Part shown: in pieces, positions 12,040 to 22,700 of the stretch
Layout: the number at the start of each line of letters is the position of its first letter
Numbering within the stretch: the stretch's first letter is position 1
From: Larix kaempferi
Taxonomy: Eukaryota; Streptophyta; Pinopsida; Pinales; Pinaceae
DNA length: 64,000 nucleotides
Reading direction: 5' to 3'
Assembly: GCA_027924585.1 (NCBI GenBank)
Contig: BSBM01000486.1
Location: 44,634,501-44,698,500 of the forward strand
Translations under genes and position numbers: made by a program
The notes under the pieces: model-generated
Database searches by the model: none
What the model saw: the letters and a program-made list of their open reading frames with translations, nothing else
What the model was told of the DNA's origin: nothing

Positions 12040-12680
12040 TACCTGAGAAGAGCATCTTAGGAACATTTTACATGCCTAAGCATGACCCGCAAGATATCCC
12101 AGGACTGATTACATGCATCCCTTCATAATACCTTTAAAGAGCATCCCAGGATCAATTTACATGCCGCTGCACGATCGACAAGATCTCTAAAGAGCATCTC
12201 GGGCCTTTTATGAGCACACAGCTCAACCTATCGGATCTCCAGGATTGATTACATGTGAATAGGAAATACCTTAAAATATTATCCCAGGATCAGTTTACGT
12301 GCCTAAGAACGACCGACAAGATATCTAAAGAGCATCCCAGGACTTATTACGAGCACACAGCTCAACCTATCGGATCTCCGAGATTGATTACATGCCTCCC
12401 TAGCAAAACCTCGAAAGAGCATCCTAGGACTTTTACAAGCACACAGCTCAACCTATCAGATCTCCCAGGATCTTTTACATGCTACTTGCACAACCTGCCA
12501 CATATCATTCATGACCTCGAAGTATCATGCTGTTACTCATGATCCAACTGATCATCATCTCACGGTGCATCAACCTGATGCACATCATCATCACATGATC
12601 ATCCTGATCATCATCATAGCATCGTCCTGATGCATATCATCCAGAGCATCATCCTAATGCTCATCACACAGCGCTTGCAT
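12040..12680. repeat. Irregular tandem repeats between RNase H and LTR of Copia-B
   Basis: A short module (AAAGAGCATCCCAGGA, then TTACATGCC, then ACGACCGACAAGATAT) recurs at uneven spacing. A companion block, CACACAGCTCAACCTATC, starts at 12,215, 12,354 and 12,440. From about 12,545 to 12,670 it grades into degenerate ATCATCCTGATG-type repeats. Open frames here (12,255-12,542 plus) come from the repetition. 11,762-12,039 holds nothing recognisable. Confidence 0.75.
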
Positions 12681-12730
12681 CCACAGCCATGGGAAGGATC
12701 CTCCTACCACAATGCTTGGAATGGCTCCTG

Positions 12731-14418
12731 AAAATGTGTCCCATCACTTCTTCCTCGAAGTATCTTCTATCTGAAGAACACCAAGCCTCTCCCTAAAGTA
12801 CTCGAACTTCACTCTGGCTAATGCTTTGGTCAACACATCTGCAATCTGCTCATCCATCGCAACATATAGGAGCTTCACTGCTCCTCTCTACACCATATCC
12901 CTGATATAGTGATATTTGATCTCAATGTGCTTCGACCTGTCATGGAACACTGGGTTCTCAGACAACTTCACACAACTCTGGTTGTCACAAAAGATACAGG
13001 TAGCATCCAACGGGAGATCAAATAACTCAGAAAGTAGATTCCTAATCCATACTGCCTCACAAATAGCCAAACAAGCTACGACATACTTTGCTTCGGTTGT
13101 ACTCAGTGCTACGCAGGACTGCTTCCTACTAAACCAAGAGATCACACCTGATCCCATACTGAAGCAGCACCCCGAAGTGCTCTTCCTATCTGTAGCACTG
13201 CCTTCCCAATATGAATCAACATAACCCTCTAGGTTAAACCTTTGATTCACATCATACTTGAGCCCATAATCAACCATACCCTTCAGGTACCTCAGAATAT
13301 ACTTTACAACAATCAGGTGAACATATCTAGGATATGTCAGGAACTGGCTCAATGTGTTCACCGCAAAGAAAATATCTAGTCTCGTGTTCGTTAGGTACAT
13401 CAAGGACCCAATCATCTGACAATACATTGTGACATCAACCGTCTCTGAAGAAGCATCACACAATAGCTTCAGTTTCGATGCCATAGGTGTGGCCATGGCC
13501 TTGCAGTCCATCATCCCGAACCGCTTCAGGATCTCTACTGCATACTTCCCTTGTCCAAGGAAGATTCCATCTGCACTCTACCACACCTCCATACCTAGAA
13601 AGTAATGCATCATACCCAAGTCCTTCATCTTGAACTCTTTAGAAAGCTTCCTCTTCATGTCTGCAATCAAACTATCCTCACCTATAACAAACAGGTCATC
13701 CACATACAATAGTAGTATCAATGGATTGCCTTCCTCAACCTTGTAGTAAAGGTTGGAATCCGCTTTACTCTTAGTAAAGCCCAAACTGGATAGGAAGCTG
13801 TCCATCCTGCCATACCAAGTCCTTGGATCTTGCTTCAAGCCATACAAGGCTTTCTTGAATTTGCACACATATGACTCCATGTCATGTGTCTCAAAACCGA
13901 GTGGCTGCTCTACATACACTTCCTCTTCGACTACACCATTCAAGGAAGTTGTCTTGACATCCATCTAGTGTATCTTCCACTTCATCACTCCAGCTAAAGA
14001 AAGTACTGTTCTGATGGAAGTGTATCTAGCTACAGGTGCAAAAGTCTCTTCATAATCTATCCCTTCTTTTTAGGAGAAGCCACGAGCCACAAACCTTGCT
14101 TTGTATTTCTCTATGCTACCATCTGCAGCATGCTTGATCTTATAGATCCACTTGGAAGTCACAACAGACTTCCCTTCTGGTCTTGGGACCACATCCCAAA
14201 CATCATTCTTCATGATCGACTGGTATTCCTCGATCATGGATTCCTTCCATTACTGCATCCCTAATCCTCGGATCATTAGATTCTTCAATAGATAGTTTTC
14301 TTGAACTTCGTTGCAGAAACAAGTGTTTGTTGTCCTTCTTTTGTAGGTGATTGTACACGATCTTTCCTCACAGGGGCTTCACTCAATAAACTACTATCAT
14401 AGCACGTTCGTTCGTGGC
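12731..14418 (-). pseudogene. Copia-B reverse transcriptase and RNase H, four in-frame stops
   Basis: One minus-strand frame runs from the integrase/RT linker through KWIYKIKH...YKARFVARGFS, DVKTTSLNG, YGLKQDPRTWY and the polymerase motif YVDDL (about 13,692-13,706). It continues to the RNase H motifs SDRKSTSGCCF-like (DRKSTSG), TTEAKY and FCDNQS, and to ADVLTKALARVKFEYFR near 12,780. In-frame stops interrupt it at about 14,071 (TAA), 13,965 (TAG), 13,575 (TAG) and 12,885 (TAG). Each falls where the family usually has glutamine, so a single C-to-T change explains each. No frameshift is needed. The usual TEAEY glutamate pair reads TEAKY. Homology ends near 14,418 in the linker before RT; integrase, protease and gag are absent. 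Confidence 0.88.
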
Positions 14419-15207
14419 ATATGAAACAATACCCCTAATTTCACTAAATATTGGAAAATACCTTCCAAATTTTTTTTTTAACCCCCTCCCAATATGCCTT
14501 CCCAATTTTAAAAAAAAAACCTATTTTCACTAGATATTGTATGTATCATTTTTTTCATTCACATTTTTTATACCCCTTTATATTTCTACCTAGTATATTG
14601 ATATGATACCCCTCTTATGACCCCACATGCATTCTATAATGCACCTTGCTTCTATCAATGTATATTGTGGATGCACATTACTTCACCCACAATGCAATTA
14701 TTCAACCACATATCATTATGATTTGCAACATCTAATGGTCTAATGAATAGATAGGAGATGACTTCTTGTATGTCATTAGAGCCAATGCACATAGTACAAC
14801 ATTTAGATTGCATGTTGTAGTTTCCCGATCGCTGACTAAGCCTATTGTGGGCTAGGTATCCAAGCCCCCAGGGCCTGTAACAAGCTCTAGGAGGCTGACT
14901 AAACCTTCAAAGGCCTGTAATAGAAACAAGTGGTTGGGTATTCAAGCCCCCAAGGCCTATTGAGGGCCTATAATAGGCCCTGGAGGCTTAGAGCCTCCCA
15001 AGGCTATTGGTAACAACTGGTTGAGTGCTATTGGTAACAATTGGTTGTCAATGACCACTGTCACTCGACTATGATCGATTGGAAACCCACTTCACCATGA
15101 AACCCGTGGCCTCAAGCATGCCTCAAGACGCGATTTCCCTGCGTACTAGTAAGCCCGAGCCTTGCCTCAACTTGATTTCTCATCCGGCCGTGATCCTGCC
15201 ATCCCCA
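14419..15207. other. Non-coding DNA inside Copia-B, left of Copia-C
   Basis: Pol homology stops abruptly at about 14,418 and AT-rich non-coding sequence takes over. It resumes right of Copia-C at 20,474. It replaces the gag-integrase part of Copia-B by a deletion or an older insertion whose ends I cannot define. A CCCCA-AGGCC-type motif recurs several times at 14,840-15,000. Confidence 0.5.
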
Positions 15208-15841
15208 TGTTAGAAAAACAGGATCGCAGAGCAATAATAATAAACAGAAATGCAAATATAATCACACATACACATTACAAGAGAGACACAGATATATCGT
15301 GGTTCACCCAACTTGGGCTACATCCATACTGAATTTGCCAGTCCTTATTATTATTACCGTCCAGCAAGTCGAAGGGATACAACCTGCAGCACAACCGCTG
15401 CACTTCCTCTTCTCTGTTTCACAGTCTCTCTCCTGATCTCAAAGATCTTTACAATGCATAAAACCTAATACATCAACCACCCTAGCCGTATTACAATGTC
15501 TTTCTTTTATAGGGGAAATACAATGGGAAAATACCACGGGATACCCAAAACCATGGGCCCGCAAAACAGCTGGCGAAAACAGCCACAAAAATTTTCTTCA
15601 GGGGCGTTGCCCCTGAACCCCCATTTCTCGGGGGCGCTGCCCCCGAACCCCCGCTGGCCCCCGGACCCCCCAACCAGGGGGGATGGTCCCCCCTGGAACC
15701 CCGTGGGGGGGCGATGCCCCCCCACACCCCCCCCGCTGGGGTGAGTGTACACTCCACCTACATATCATATAGAACTGGGGTACAAACACGGCTGATACAA
15801 TATCATCTATGAGACTAGAAGATCTGGCTCCACAACCAACA
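15208..15841 (-). repeat. 3' LTR of Copia-C (634 bp)
   Basis: Starts TGTTAGAAAAACAGG and ends CCAACA on the plus strand. The minus-strand start is TGTTGGTTGTGG, straight after the polypurine tract. It contains the full set of GC-rich hairpins (15,597-15,735). Confidence 0.96.
15597..15735. repeat. GC-rich hairpin array in the Copia-C LTR
   Basis: A run of short perfect palindromes separated by GAACCCC-like spacers: GGGGC-GTT-GCCCC, GGGGGC-GCT-GCCCCC, GGGGG-ATGGT-CCCCC and GGGGGGG-CGAT-GCCCCCC. The 5' LTR copy (20,273-20,370) lacks 41 bp, corresponding to one module with its spacer. The overlapping open frames on both strands are artefacts of composition. Confidence 0.85.
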
Positions 15842-15855
15842 ATCTCCCACTTAGA
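15842..15855 (-). other. Polypurine tract of Copia-C
   Basis: The minus strand reads TCTAAGTGGGAGAT immediately before the 3' LTR. Confidence 0.85.
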
Positions 15856-16007
15856 GACTGATCACAACAACTCCACCGCTGCTGTGCTTGCTGGACTTGG
15901 ACTTGGCAAATTTCTCCTCTTCACCTTCATGCTAGAAGGCCAACTGAAACCGAGCATGAACTCAGTTTCTCTCTGGTCACTACCTTTGTGAACATGTCTG
16001 CAGGATT

Positions 16008-19000
16008 CTAGCTAGTATGTATCTTTTCCAACTTTAACAGTTCATCTTCCAGAACAGAGCGTATGAAATGGTACTTGAGTTGCATATGTTTAGTCCTGGA
16101 ATCGAATGCTGAATTCTTTGCAAGATGAATGGCACTCTGGTTGTCACTATACAGTCTGTTATCCTTCTGCTTCTTACCCACTTCCTCCATAAACCTCTGC
16201 AACCAAATCATCTCTTTACTAGCCTCTGTAATGGCAACATACTCTGCTTCTGTTGTTGAAAGTGCAACAACCTTCTGTAGTTTCGAAATCCAGCTTACTG
16301 CTGTTCCACCTACAGTAAACACATATCCTGTGGTACTCCTCCTTCTATCCTTGTCACCTGCCATATCTGCATCAACATATCCCTGTAGAACAGTGTCTGA
16401 ACCTCCAAAACATAATGCCTCAGTGGTAGTACCTCTCAAATACCTGAGAATCCACTGTACTGCCTTCCAATGTTCTTTACCTGGATTGTTCATATATCTG
16501 CTCACAACTCCCACTGCATGTGCAATATCTGGTCTTGTGCACACCATGGCATACATCAAGCTGCCAACTGCTGATTGATAGGGAACCTTGGACATGTAAT
16601 CTGTCTCTTCTTGTGTCTTGGGACACATTTCCTTTCTTAGACTGAAATGGCTAGCCAAAGGTGTACTTACAGGTTTTGCATTCTGCATTCTGAACCTCTC
16701 CAACACCTTTTGTATGTACTCACTTTGAGACAACGTCAATTTGCGATTTTTCCTGTCTCTCATTATTCTCATACCAAGGATTTGCTTTGCAGCACCCAAA
16801 TCCTTCATCGCAAATGAATTAGCTAGCTTCCTTTTGAGTACATTTATATCCTGCATGTCAGACCCTGCAACAAGCATGTCATCCACATACAATAACAAGA
16901 TAATATATCTTCCATTGTCTAGCTTCTTGAAATAAACACAGTGATCAGAATGACATCTACTATAACCTTGTTCTGTCATAAACCTGTCAAACTTTAGATA
17001 CCACTGCCTTGGAGCTTGCTTCAAGCCATACAAGCTCTTTTTCAACCTGCATACCAGATCCTCCTTACCTTTGACCTCATACCCTTGTGGCTGCTGCATA
17101 TATATTTCTTCCTCCAAATCCCCATGGAGGAAAGCTGTTTTTACATCTAATTGTTCAAGATGCAAATCTTCTACCGCCACTAGACTTAAGATAGTCCTAA
17201 TTGAAGTCATCTTTACAACAGGAGAAAATATTTCATCAAAATCTATACCTTTCTTCTGTGCAAACCCCTTTACAACAAGTCTGGCCTTGTACCGCTTCTT
17301 TCCTCCTTCTTCTTCCTTCAACCCGTAAATCCATTTGTTTTGCAATGCTCTTTTACCAACAGGCAACTTAACCAAATCCCAAGTCTGGTTTCCTACCAAT
17401 GAGTCCATCTCCTCATTCATGCCTTGCTCCCACTTCTTTCTAGTTTCCACCTGCATCGCTTCTTCATAACATTCTGGTTCACCAGAATCAGTCATCAATA
17501 AATAATACATTGAAGGAGAGTATCGTTCAGGGAGTCTACTTAACCTGGTAGATCTTCTTACAGTTGCAGGAGTTTCAGGTACTTGCTGCTGCTCTTGATT
17601 TTCTGGCACCTTGGGAACTTCATTTTCTTTAACTTCATCAAGCACTATGTACTCTGTGCTTTCCTTTTCCTGTTTCTTTCCCTGCAACTGATCTTTATCC
17701 ATGACCTTTTCATTGAATATCACATCTCTGCTCCTGATGATTTTGTTATTTTCATAATCCCATAAACGATAACCAAATTCATCAACCCCATATCCAATAA
17801 AGGTACATTTCTTGGATTTAGCTTCAAGCTTTGTTCTATTTTCCTTATCAATATGGACAAATGCTTCACAACCAAACGTTCTCAGAAATGAGTAGTTTAC
17901 CTTTTTATCTGTCCATGCTTCCTCTGGAATACCACCATCCAAAGCACTTGAAGGTCCTTTGTTTATTAAATAAAAAGCAGTATTTACAGCATCTGCCCAA
18001 AACTGTAAGGGCAACCCTGCATGCAGTCTCATACACCTTGCACGCTCCATGATCGTTCTGTTCATCCTTTCTGACACACCATTTTCCTGTGGTGTTCCTG
18101 GGACTGTCTTCTCTCTACGAATCCCATGGTATGAACAGTAACTATCAAAGTCCTTGCCGCAGTACTCACCTCCATTATCAGATCTGAGACACTTCAATCT
18201 TTTTCCTGTCTCATTCTCAACCAAAGCTTTCCACTTCTTAAAAGTAGCAAACACATCAGATTTCTGTCTAATGCAATAAACCCGAGTTTTTCTAGTTGCA
18301 TCATCAATAAATGTAACATAATAATGAGAGCCACCAAGAGATTGTACCTGAGCTGGTCCCCATACATCTGTATGCACAAGCTCTAATTTTTCATTCTTCT
18401 TCTGTTTCCCAACCCTGAGAAATCTGACTCTCTTCTGTTTTCCATAAACACAGTTTTCACAGAATTCCAAACTTACCTGCTTCAAATCCGGCAGCAACTT
18501 CCTTGAGTGGAGAATCTGCATCCCCTTCTCACTCATGTGGCCAAGCCTATGATGCCACAATGCTGTATCTGTTCCTGTGGAAGCTAAAGAGATAGAATGG
18601 TCAGTATTATGAGGACATAAATACAACGTACCTACTCTGTCTCCTTTTGCTATCACCATTGATCCTTTAGTGATCTTCCACCACTTTTCTCCGAACGTAG
18701 ATAGACAGCCGCCATCTCCCAACTGCCCTGTTGAGATCAGATTTCTTTTCATAGCAGGAATATGCCTAACATCTTTCAACAACCAATCAGTTCCATTCTT
18801 AATTTTTATCCATACCTTACCCATTCCAACAATTTTACATGGCTCATCATCACCCAATAAAACATGTCCAAAATCGCCAGGAACATACTCATGAAAGTAT
18901 TTCCTATGGGGTGTAGCATGACATGAAGCTCCTGAATCTACTACCCAATAATCACTAGTATTATCTAATGCAAGAATCAAAGCATCTTGTAACACATCAC

Positions 19001-19814
19001 CTGCTACATTTGCTTCCTGGGTAGTTTCCTTCTGTGCATCTCCTTTCTTCTTTAGAGATTTGCAGTCTTTCTTTAGATGTCCTTTCTTTCCACAGTTCCA
19101 GCACTCTATCTTTCCCAGTCTGGACTTGGATCTGCCCGTTTTAGACTTTCCACGATTACCTTGGCTCTTTCCTCTCTCCTTTTGTCTTCCTCTGCTCTCC
19201 ATGGTCAACGCATTACCTGATGTCTCACCTGTGCTTTTTCTTCGCATTTTCTCGCTAAGAATAACACCAATAACATCATCAAATTTCAAGGTGTTTGAAC
19301 CAGAGACATAGTTACTTACAGCCATGACCAAGCTATTCCAGCTTTCTGGCAATGAACACAAGATTAGAAGAGCCCTAACCTCATCATCAAAGTTCACACT
19401 TACAGAACTTAGCTGATTTGTAACCGTATTAAACTCATTTAAATGATCAGTAACAGATCCACCTTCAGACATCTTCATATTAAATAAACGCTTCATTAGA
19501 AATACCTTGTTGGAAGCCGAGGGTTTTTCATACAGCTTACCCAATGCTTTCATCAAACCCTCTGTTGTCATTTCTTTTGAGATATTGAAAGCCACCGACG
19601 AAGCCAGGCTCAACCGTATTGTTCCGAGAGCCTTTCTGTCAAGAACCACCCATTCTTCGTCCTTCATCGTCGCTGGCTGCTTATCTTTTCCTCCCAACGG
19701 TAGGAATAGATCCTTCTGGTACAGATAGTCCTCCATTTGCATCTTCCATAACCCAAAGTTTTGGCCGTTAAACTTCTCGACCTTAAACTTTCCTTCTTTT
19801 GCCATTGCTCCCAC
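16008..19814 (-). CDS. Copia-C Gag-Pol polyprotein (1,268 aa)
   Basis: This is a single uninterrupted frame with all Ty1/copia domains in canonical order. Gag (about residues 10-190) has FNGQNFGLWK and HLNEFN. The zinc knuckle is CWNCGKKGHLKKDC (238-251). Protease is VVDSGASCH (291-299, catalytic D293). The GAG-pre-integrase HHRLGH is at 421-426 with C452/C455. Integrase has HTDVWGP (D483), SDNGGEY (D546) and E582 in NGVSERMNRT, a correct D,D35E spacing. Reverse transcriptase has YGLKQAPRQWY and YVDDM (976-980). RNase H has GYVDADMAGD, TTEAEY (E1189, E1191) and YSDNQSA (D1224). The start ATG at 19,814 follows the primer site by about 50 bp; MGAMAKEGKF could also start at the second ATG. The frame ends at a TAG (16,008-16,010), but NPADMFTKVVTREK and 12 more codons continue in the same frame to a TGA near 15,930. 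The TAG is therefore probably a premature stop trimming the last ~26 residues. Members of this family make RNA-templated cDNA in virus-like particles and integrate it. Confidence 0.95.
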   Translation of the reverse strand: MGAMAKEGKFKVEKFNGQNFGLWKMQMEDYLYQKDLFLPLGGKDKQPATMKDEEWVVLDRKALGTIRLSLASSVAFNISKEMTTEGLMKALGKLYEKPSASNKVFLMKRLFNMKMSEGGSVTDHLNEFNTVTNQLSSVSVNFDDEVRALLILCSLPESWNSLVMAVSNYVSGSNTLKFDDVIGVILSEKMRRKSTGETSGNALTMESRGRQKERGKSQGNRGKSKTGRSKSRLGKIECWNCGKKGHLKKDCKSLKKKGDAQKETTQEANVAGDVLQDALILALDNTSDYWVVDSGASCHATPHRKYFHEYVPGDFGHVLLGDDEPCKIVGMGKVWIKIKNGTDWLLKDVRHIPAMKRNLISTGQLGDGGCLSTFGEKWWKITKGSMVIAKGDRVGTLYLCPHNTDHSISLASTGTDTALWHHRLGHMSEKGMQILHSRKLLPDLKQVSLEFCENCVYGKQKRVRFLRVGKQKKNEKLELVHTDVWGPAQVQSLGGSHYYVTFIDDATRKTRVYCIRQKSDVFATFKKWKALVENETGKRLKCLRSDNGGEYCGKDFDSYCSYHGIRREKTVPGTPQENGVSERMNRTIMERARCMRLHAGLPLQFWADAVNTAFYLINKGPSSALDGGIPEEAWTDKKVNYSFLRTFGCEAFVHIDKENRTKLEAKSKKCTFIGYGVDEFGYRLWDYENNKIIRSRDVIFNEKVMDKDQLQGKKQEKESTEYIVLDEVKENEVPKVPENQEQQQVPETPATVRRSTRLSRLPERYSPSMYYLLMTDSGEPECYEEAMQVETRKKWEQGMNEEMDSLVGNQTWDLVKLPVGKRALQNKWIYGLKEEEGGKKRYKARLVVKGFAQKKGIDFDEIFSPVVKMTSIRTILSLVAVEDLHLEQLDVKTAFLHGDLEEEIYMQQPQGYEVKGKEDLVCRLKKSLYGLKQAPRQWYLKFDRFMTEQGYSRCHSDHCVYFKKLDNGRYIILLLYVDDMLVAGSDMQDINVLKRKLANSFAMKDLGAAKQILGMRIMRDRKNRKLTLSQSEYIQKVLERFRMQNAKPVSTPLASHFSLRKEMCPKTQEETDYMSKVPYQSAVGSLMYAMVCTRPDIAHAVGVVSRYMNNPGKEHWKAVQWILRYLRGTTTEALCFGGSDTVLQGYVDADMAGDKDRRRSTTGYVFTVGGTAVSWISKLQKVVALSTTEAEYVAITEASKEMIWLQRFMEEVGKKQKDNRLYSDNQSAIHLAKNSAFDSRTKHMQLKYHFIRSVLEDELLKLEKIHTS

Positions 19815-19865
19815 TCGAACCAGAAACCCTAGCTTCCTGCGGGTTTAACTGCCAAATAGACCTTT

Positions 19866-19878
19866 GGCTCTGATACCA
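19866..19878 (-). other. Primer-binding site of Copia-C
   Basis: The minus strand reads TGGTATCAGAGCC, an exact 13-base complement of the plant initiator-Met tRNA 3' end, two bases inside the 5' LTR. Confidence 0.95.
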
Positions 19879-19880
19879 AT

Positions 19881-20473
19881 TGTTAGAAAAACAGGATCGC
19901 AGAGCAATAATAATAAACAGAAATGCAAATATAATCACACATACACATTACAAGAGAGACACAGATATATCGTGGTTCACCCAACTTGGGCTACGTCCAT
20001 ACTGAATTTGCCAGTCCTTATTATTATTACCGTCCAGCAAGTCGAAGGGATACAACCTGCAGCACAACCGCTGCACTTCCTCTTCTCTGTTTCACAGTCT
20101 CTCTCCTGATCTCAAAGATCTTTACAATGCATAAAACCTAATACATCAACCACCCTAGCCGTATTACAATGTCTTTCTTTTATAGGGGAAATACAATGGG
20201 AAAATACCACGGGATACCCAAAACCATGGGCCCGCAAAACAGCTGACGAAAACAGCCACAAAATTTTTCTTCAGGGGCGTTGCCCCCGAACCCCCACACC
20301 CCCCAACCAAGGGGGATGGTCCCCCCTGGAACCCCGTGGGGGGGCGATGGCCCCCCACACCCCCCCGTTGGGGTGAGTGTACACTCCACCTACATATCAT
20401 ATAGAACTGGGGTACAAACACAGCTGATACAATATCATCTATGAGACTAGAAGATCTAGCTCCACAACCAACA
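19881..20473 (-). repeat. 5' LTR of Copia-C (593 bp)
   Basis: Same ends as the 3' LTR but 41 bp shorter in the hairpin array. It contains the promoter that would drive the element on the minus strand. Confidence 0.96.
20177..20184 (-). promoter_or_regulatory. TATA box in the Copia-C 5' LTR
   Basis: Minus-strand TATAAAAG, about 290 bp into the LTR and 300 bp before its inner end; the same box is in the 3' LTR at 15,505-15,512. The position suits an LTR promoter. No transcription start can be read from sequence. Confidence 0.6.
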
Positions 20474-21101
20474 CCCCATTTGGCGGATATTTGTCAGCCT
20501 GCCCATATAAAAAATACTCCAAAGTATTTTTGTATTGTTACATTAAATAAAAAAAACCCTTTTCCCCTTAATATATAAGCAATATAATTTTTAGGTTTTC
20601 ATGAATATTTAATACCGCAATATGAATGAACGTGATATTATATTGCCTTCTAGTGAAGCCGTCGTGTCTTTCCTACAAGTCAAATTCAATTGCATGATTA
20701 GAAACTTCTCATAGTTTTTCAAAAACAAAATCTTACACATAAGTACATATGTCATACATTCATGCAATTATCTTAGCCAATGCTTTAATACAACATTTAT
20801 CCATATCCCATATTCACATGGTAACTTTCTAGATGCCTTCCATCTCTACCAGAACATTTGTTAAGAGTGTGCACAACTCCCAACATGTTAGCAAAGAGGT
20901 TTCATTCTAGATAAGTAGCAATGGAATGTTGTACAGTACCATAGGCCACTTACCCATTACTTGCATATTAGTAGTATCTTGTTCATTAATGCAACTTTTC
21001 TAATATGCATAATATACATCCTAAATCTAGTAACAACATCATTTAAGTAATCATATATACAAGAAATGACATTTCAAATACTTATATTTGTTTGGTTGTC
21101 G

Positions 21102-21220
21102 GGTGGACTCCCTCTCAATCTTTGCTTCCTTGCAGGAACTACTAGAGTGTGCTCCCTCTTGATCTTTGCTTCCTTGCGGGAACTACTGGAGTGTGCTCCC
21201 TCTTGATCTTTGCTTCCTGG
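21102..21220. repeat. 44-bp tandem repeat, about 2.7 copies
   Basis: Units at 21,102-21,147 (46 bp, diverged), 21,148-21,191 and 21,192-21,220 (partial). The core is TGTGCTCCCTCTTGATCTTT followed by GCTTCCTTGC and GGAACTACT. Confidence 0.9.
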
Positions 21221-22446
21221 ATTATCTATCTTTGAACTTATATCCATCTTGGACTAATATGCATGCTTAAGTGTGCACTAGTGTCATCATTGTGTTATCC
21301 TCAAGATCTCATACATAACCATACATACATTAGTATAATCTCAATACTATCAAAACATTATGATCCTAAATAATCTTAACATGTATGGTCATGATCATTT
21401 CACACACAGGTAATTTATCACAAGCATTAGTATTCAAGGTTTCAGGGAGGACTTCTATTACTCATGCATATTCTTATTTGACCATATGAGTCTTCTAGTT
21501 TGTCATATCATTAATCAAACTAAGAAGCACAATATGCATAAACCCATGATTTCCCAAACTTATAACTTCATGAATAATCATTATCAACCATGCCAAATGT
21601 ACTTATATAAGAGATCCTAACACAAGATAGGATTCTAACTTGATATAGGAAAAAACATACCTGGATTGTCATGCTTGCTAGTTATGTCTAACATACCCAT
21701 ATAATGTCTTCTTGTTCTTTTCAATGACTTGTGCTAGTAACCTGCATATCTCATAAGTTAACCATTGTAGAACCAAATCATACATACCTTGTAAGTAGAG
21801 ATTCTATGTGATCCATGACTATGGATGAGTCTTTGTCTTCATGTCACCATGTTCATATCTTCTTGATCTAGAATTTCTTAATGTACCTTTCATGTTAGCG
21901 GACAACATCATCCTCATACAACACCACAGTGCATTAGTACAATCATAAGTGTCATAACCCTAGTCAATGAATGTATTATCATTCACATGCATTCATACTT
22001 TTACTAGGGTGATAAGATAAGTCTAAAATTAGTCAAGATTGTACTAACCTCAATAATATGAAGACAAACCTATCATAAACTTAATCATGAAACAGATTTC
22101 AAAACATACCTGTATCTCCTCAAGTCATACCTGTCAATATTGCTTGTAGCATTCTTATGTAAGGCCTTAGCCTCATCTCCCTCTAGAACTGGAACTTCTT
22201 CACTTATGCAGGTGTCCAATTCATTTTCTTCTAGGATTAATTCAATCCACTTTGATTTGCTGAGACTTGATCTAGAGCTAGATTAGGGTTTGTTAGAGAA
22301 ACCCTAAAAATTCAAACATTGAATTTCAAACCTTTGATTGGATGAAAAGATGCGCCTTGCTGAGCTGATCAAGCTGGTATACTTCAATTTTGAAATCTCC
22401 AAAATTTGACCCCTCAAAATTGCCTTTGAAACTTCTGGATCTTCTG

Positions 22447-22700
22447 GACAGGATCCTGAACTAGGGTTTGATAAATCCCAACCTTCTACCCAACCAAAAA
22501 ATTCGATCTTGTGCTCTAAAATTTGATTTTTCTGAGGAGCATCTAGCCATGGTCACAGATTCCAAAAATTTCAACTTTTGCAGAAACCCTAATTTTCCAC
22601 CTTACCGATCAAAATATCGAACTAGGGTTTGATAGATCCTGGGGTTCTACCCAACCAAAAAATTTGATCTTGGTCTCTAAATTTTGATTTTGCTGAGCAG
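22447..22700. repeat. Two direct copies of an ~87-bp motif, 169 bp apart
   Basis: Copies at about 22,447-22,533 and 22,616-22,702 share GAACTAGGGTTTGATA, TTCTACCCAACCAAAAAATT, GATCTTG and TTTGCTGAG-like blocks in order. They lie in the presumed 5' leader of Copia-B. Confidence 0.8.

Larger units (their letters stand above)
15208..20473 (-). mobile_element. Copia-C: structurally complete Ty1/copia element, 5,266 bp
   Basis: It has perfect 5-bp target duplications (CCCCA at 15,203-15,207 and 20,474-20,478), two LTRs (634 and 593 bp) with TG...CA ends, an exact primer-binding site, a polypurine tract and one 1,268-codon polyprotein frame. LTRs differ by about nine substitutions by eye plus one 41-bp indel in a GC-rich hairpin array, so the insertion is fairly recent. 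It lies within Copia-B, which lies within the Gypsy-A LTR: the third and innermost level of nesting. Confidence 0.96.

Noticed and set aside
15491-15789. Several 60-88-codon open frames on both strands in the Copia-C LTR (and 20,164-20,421)
   Set aside because: They arise from the GC-rich hairpin array and lie in an LTR; glycine/proline-rich translations on both strands mark composition, not a gene.
19866-19878. tRNA-like matches at the primer-binding sites
   Set aside because: Only 12-18 bases complementary to tRNA 3' ends adjoining LTRs; no cloverleaf around them. I found no tRNA or rRNA gene.
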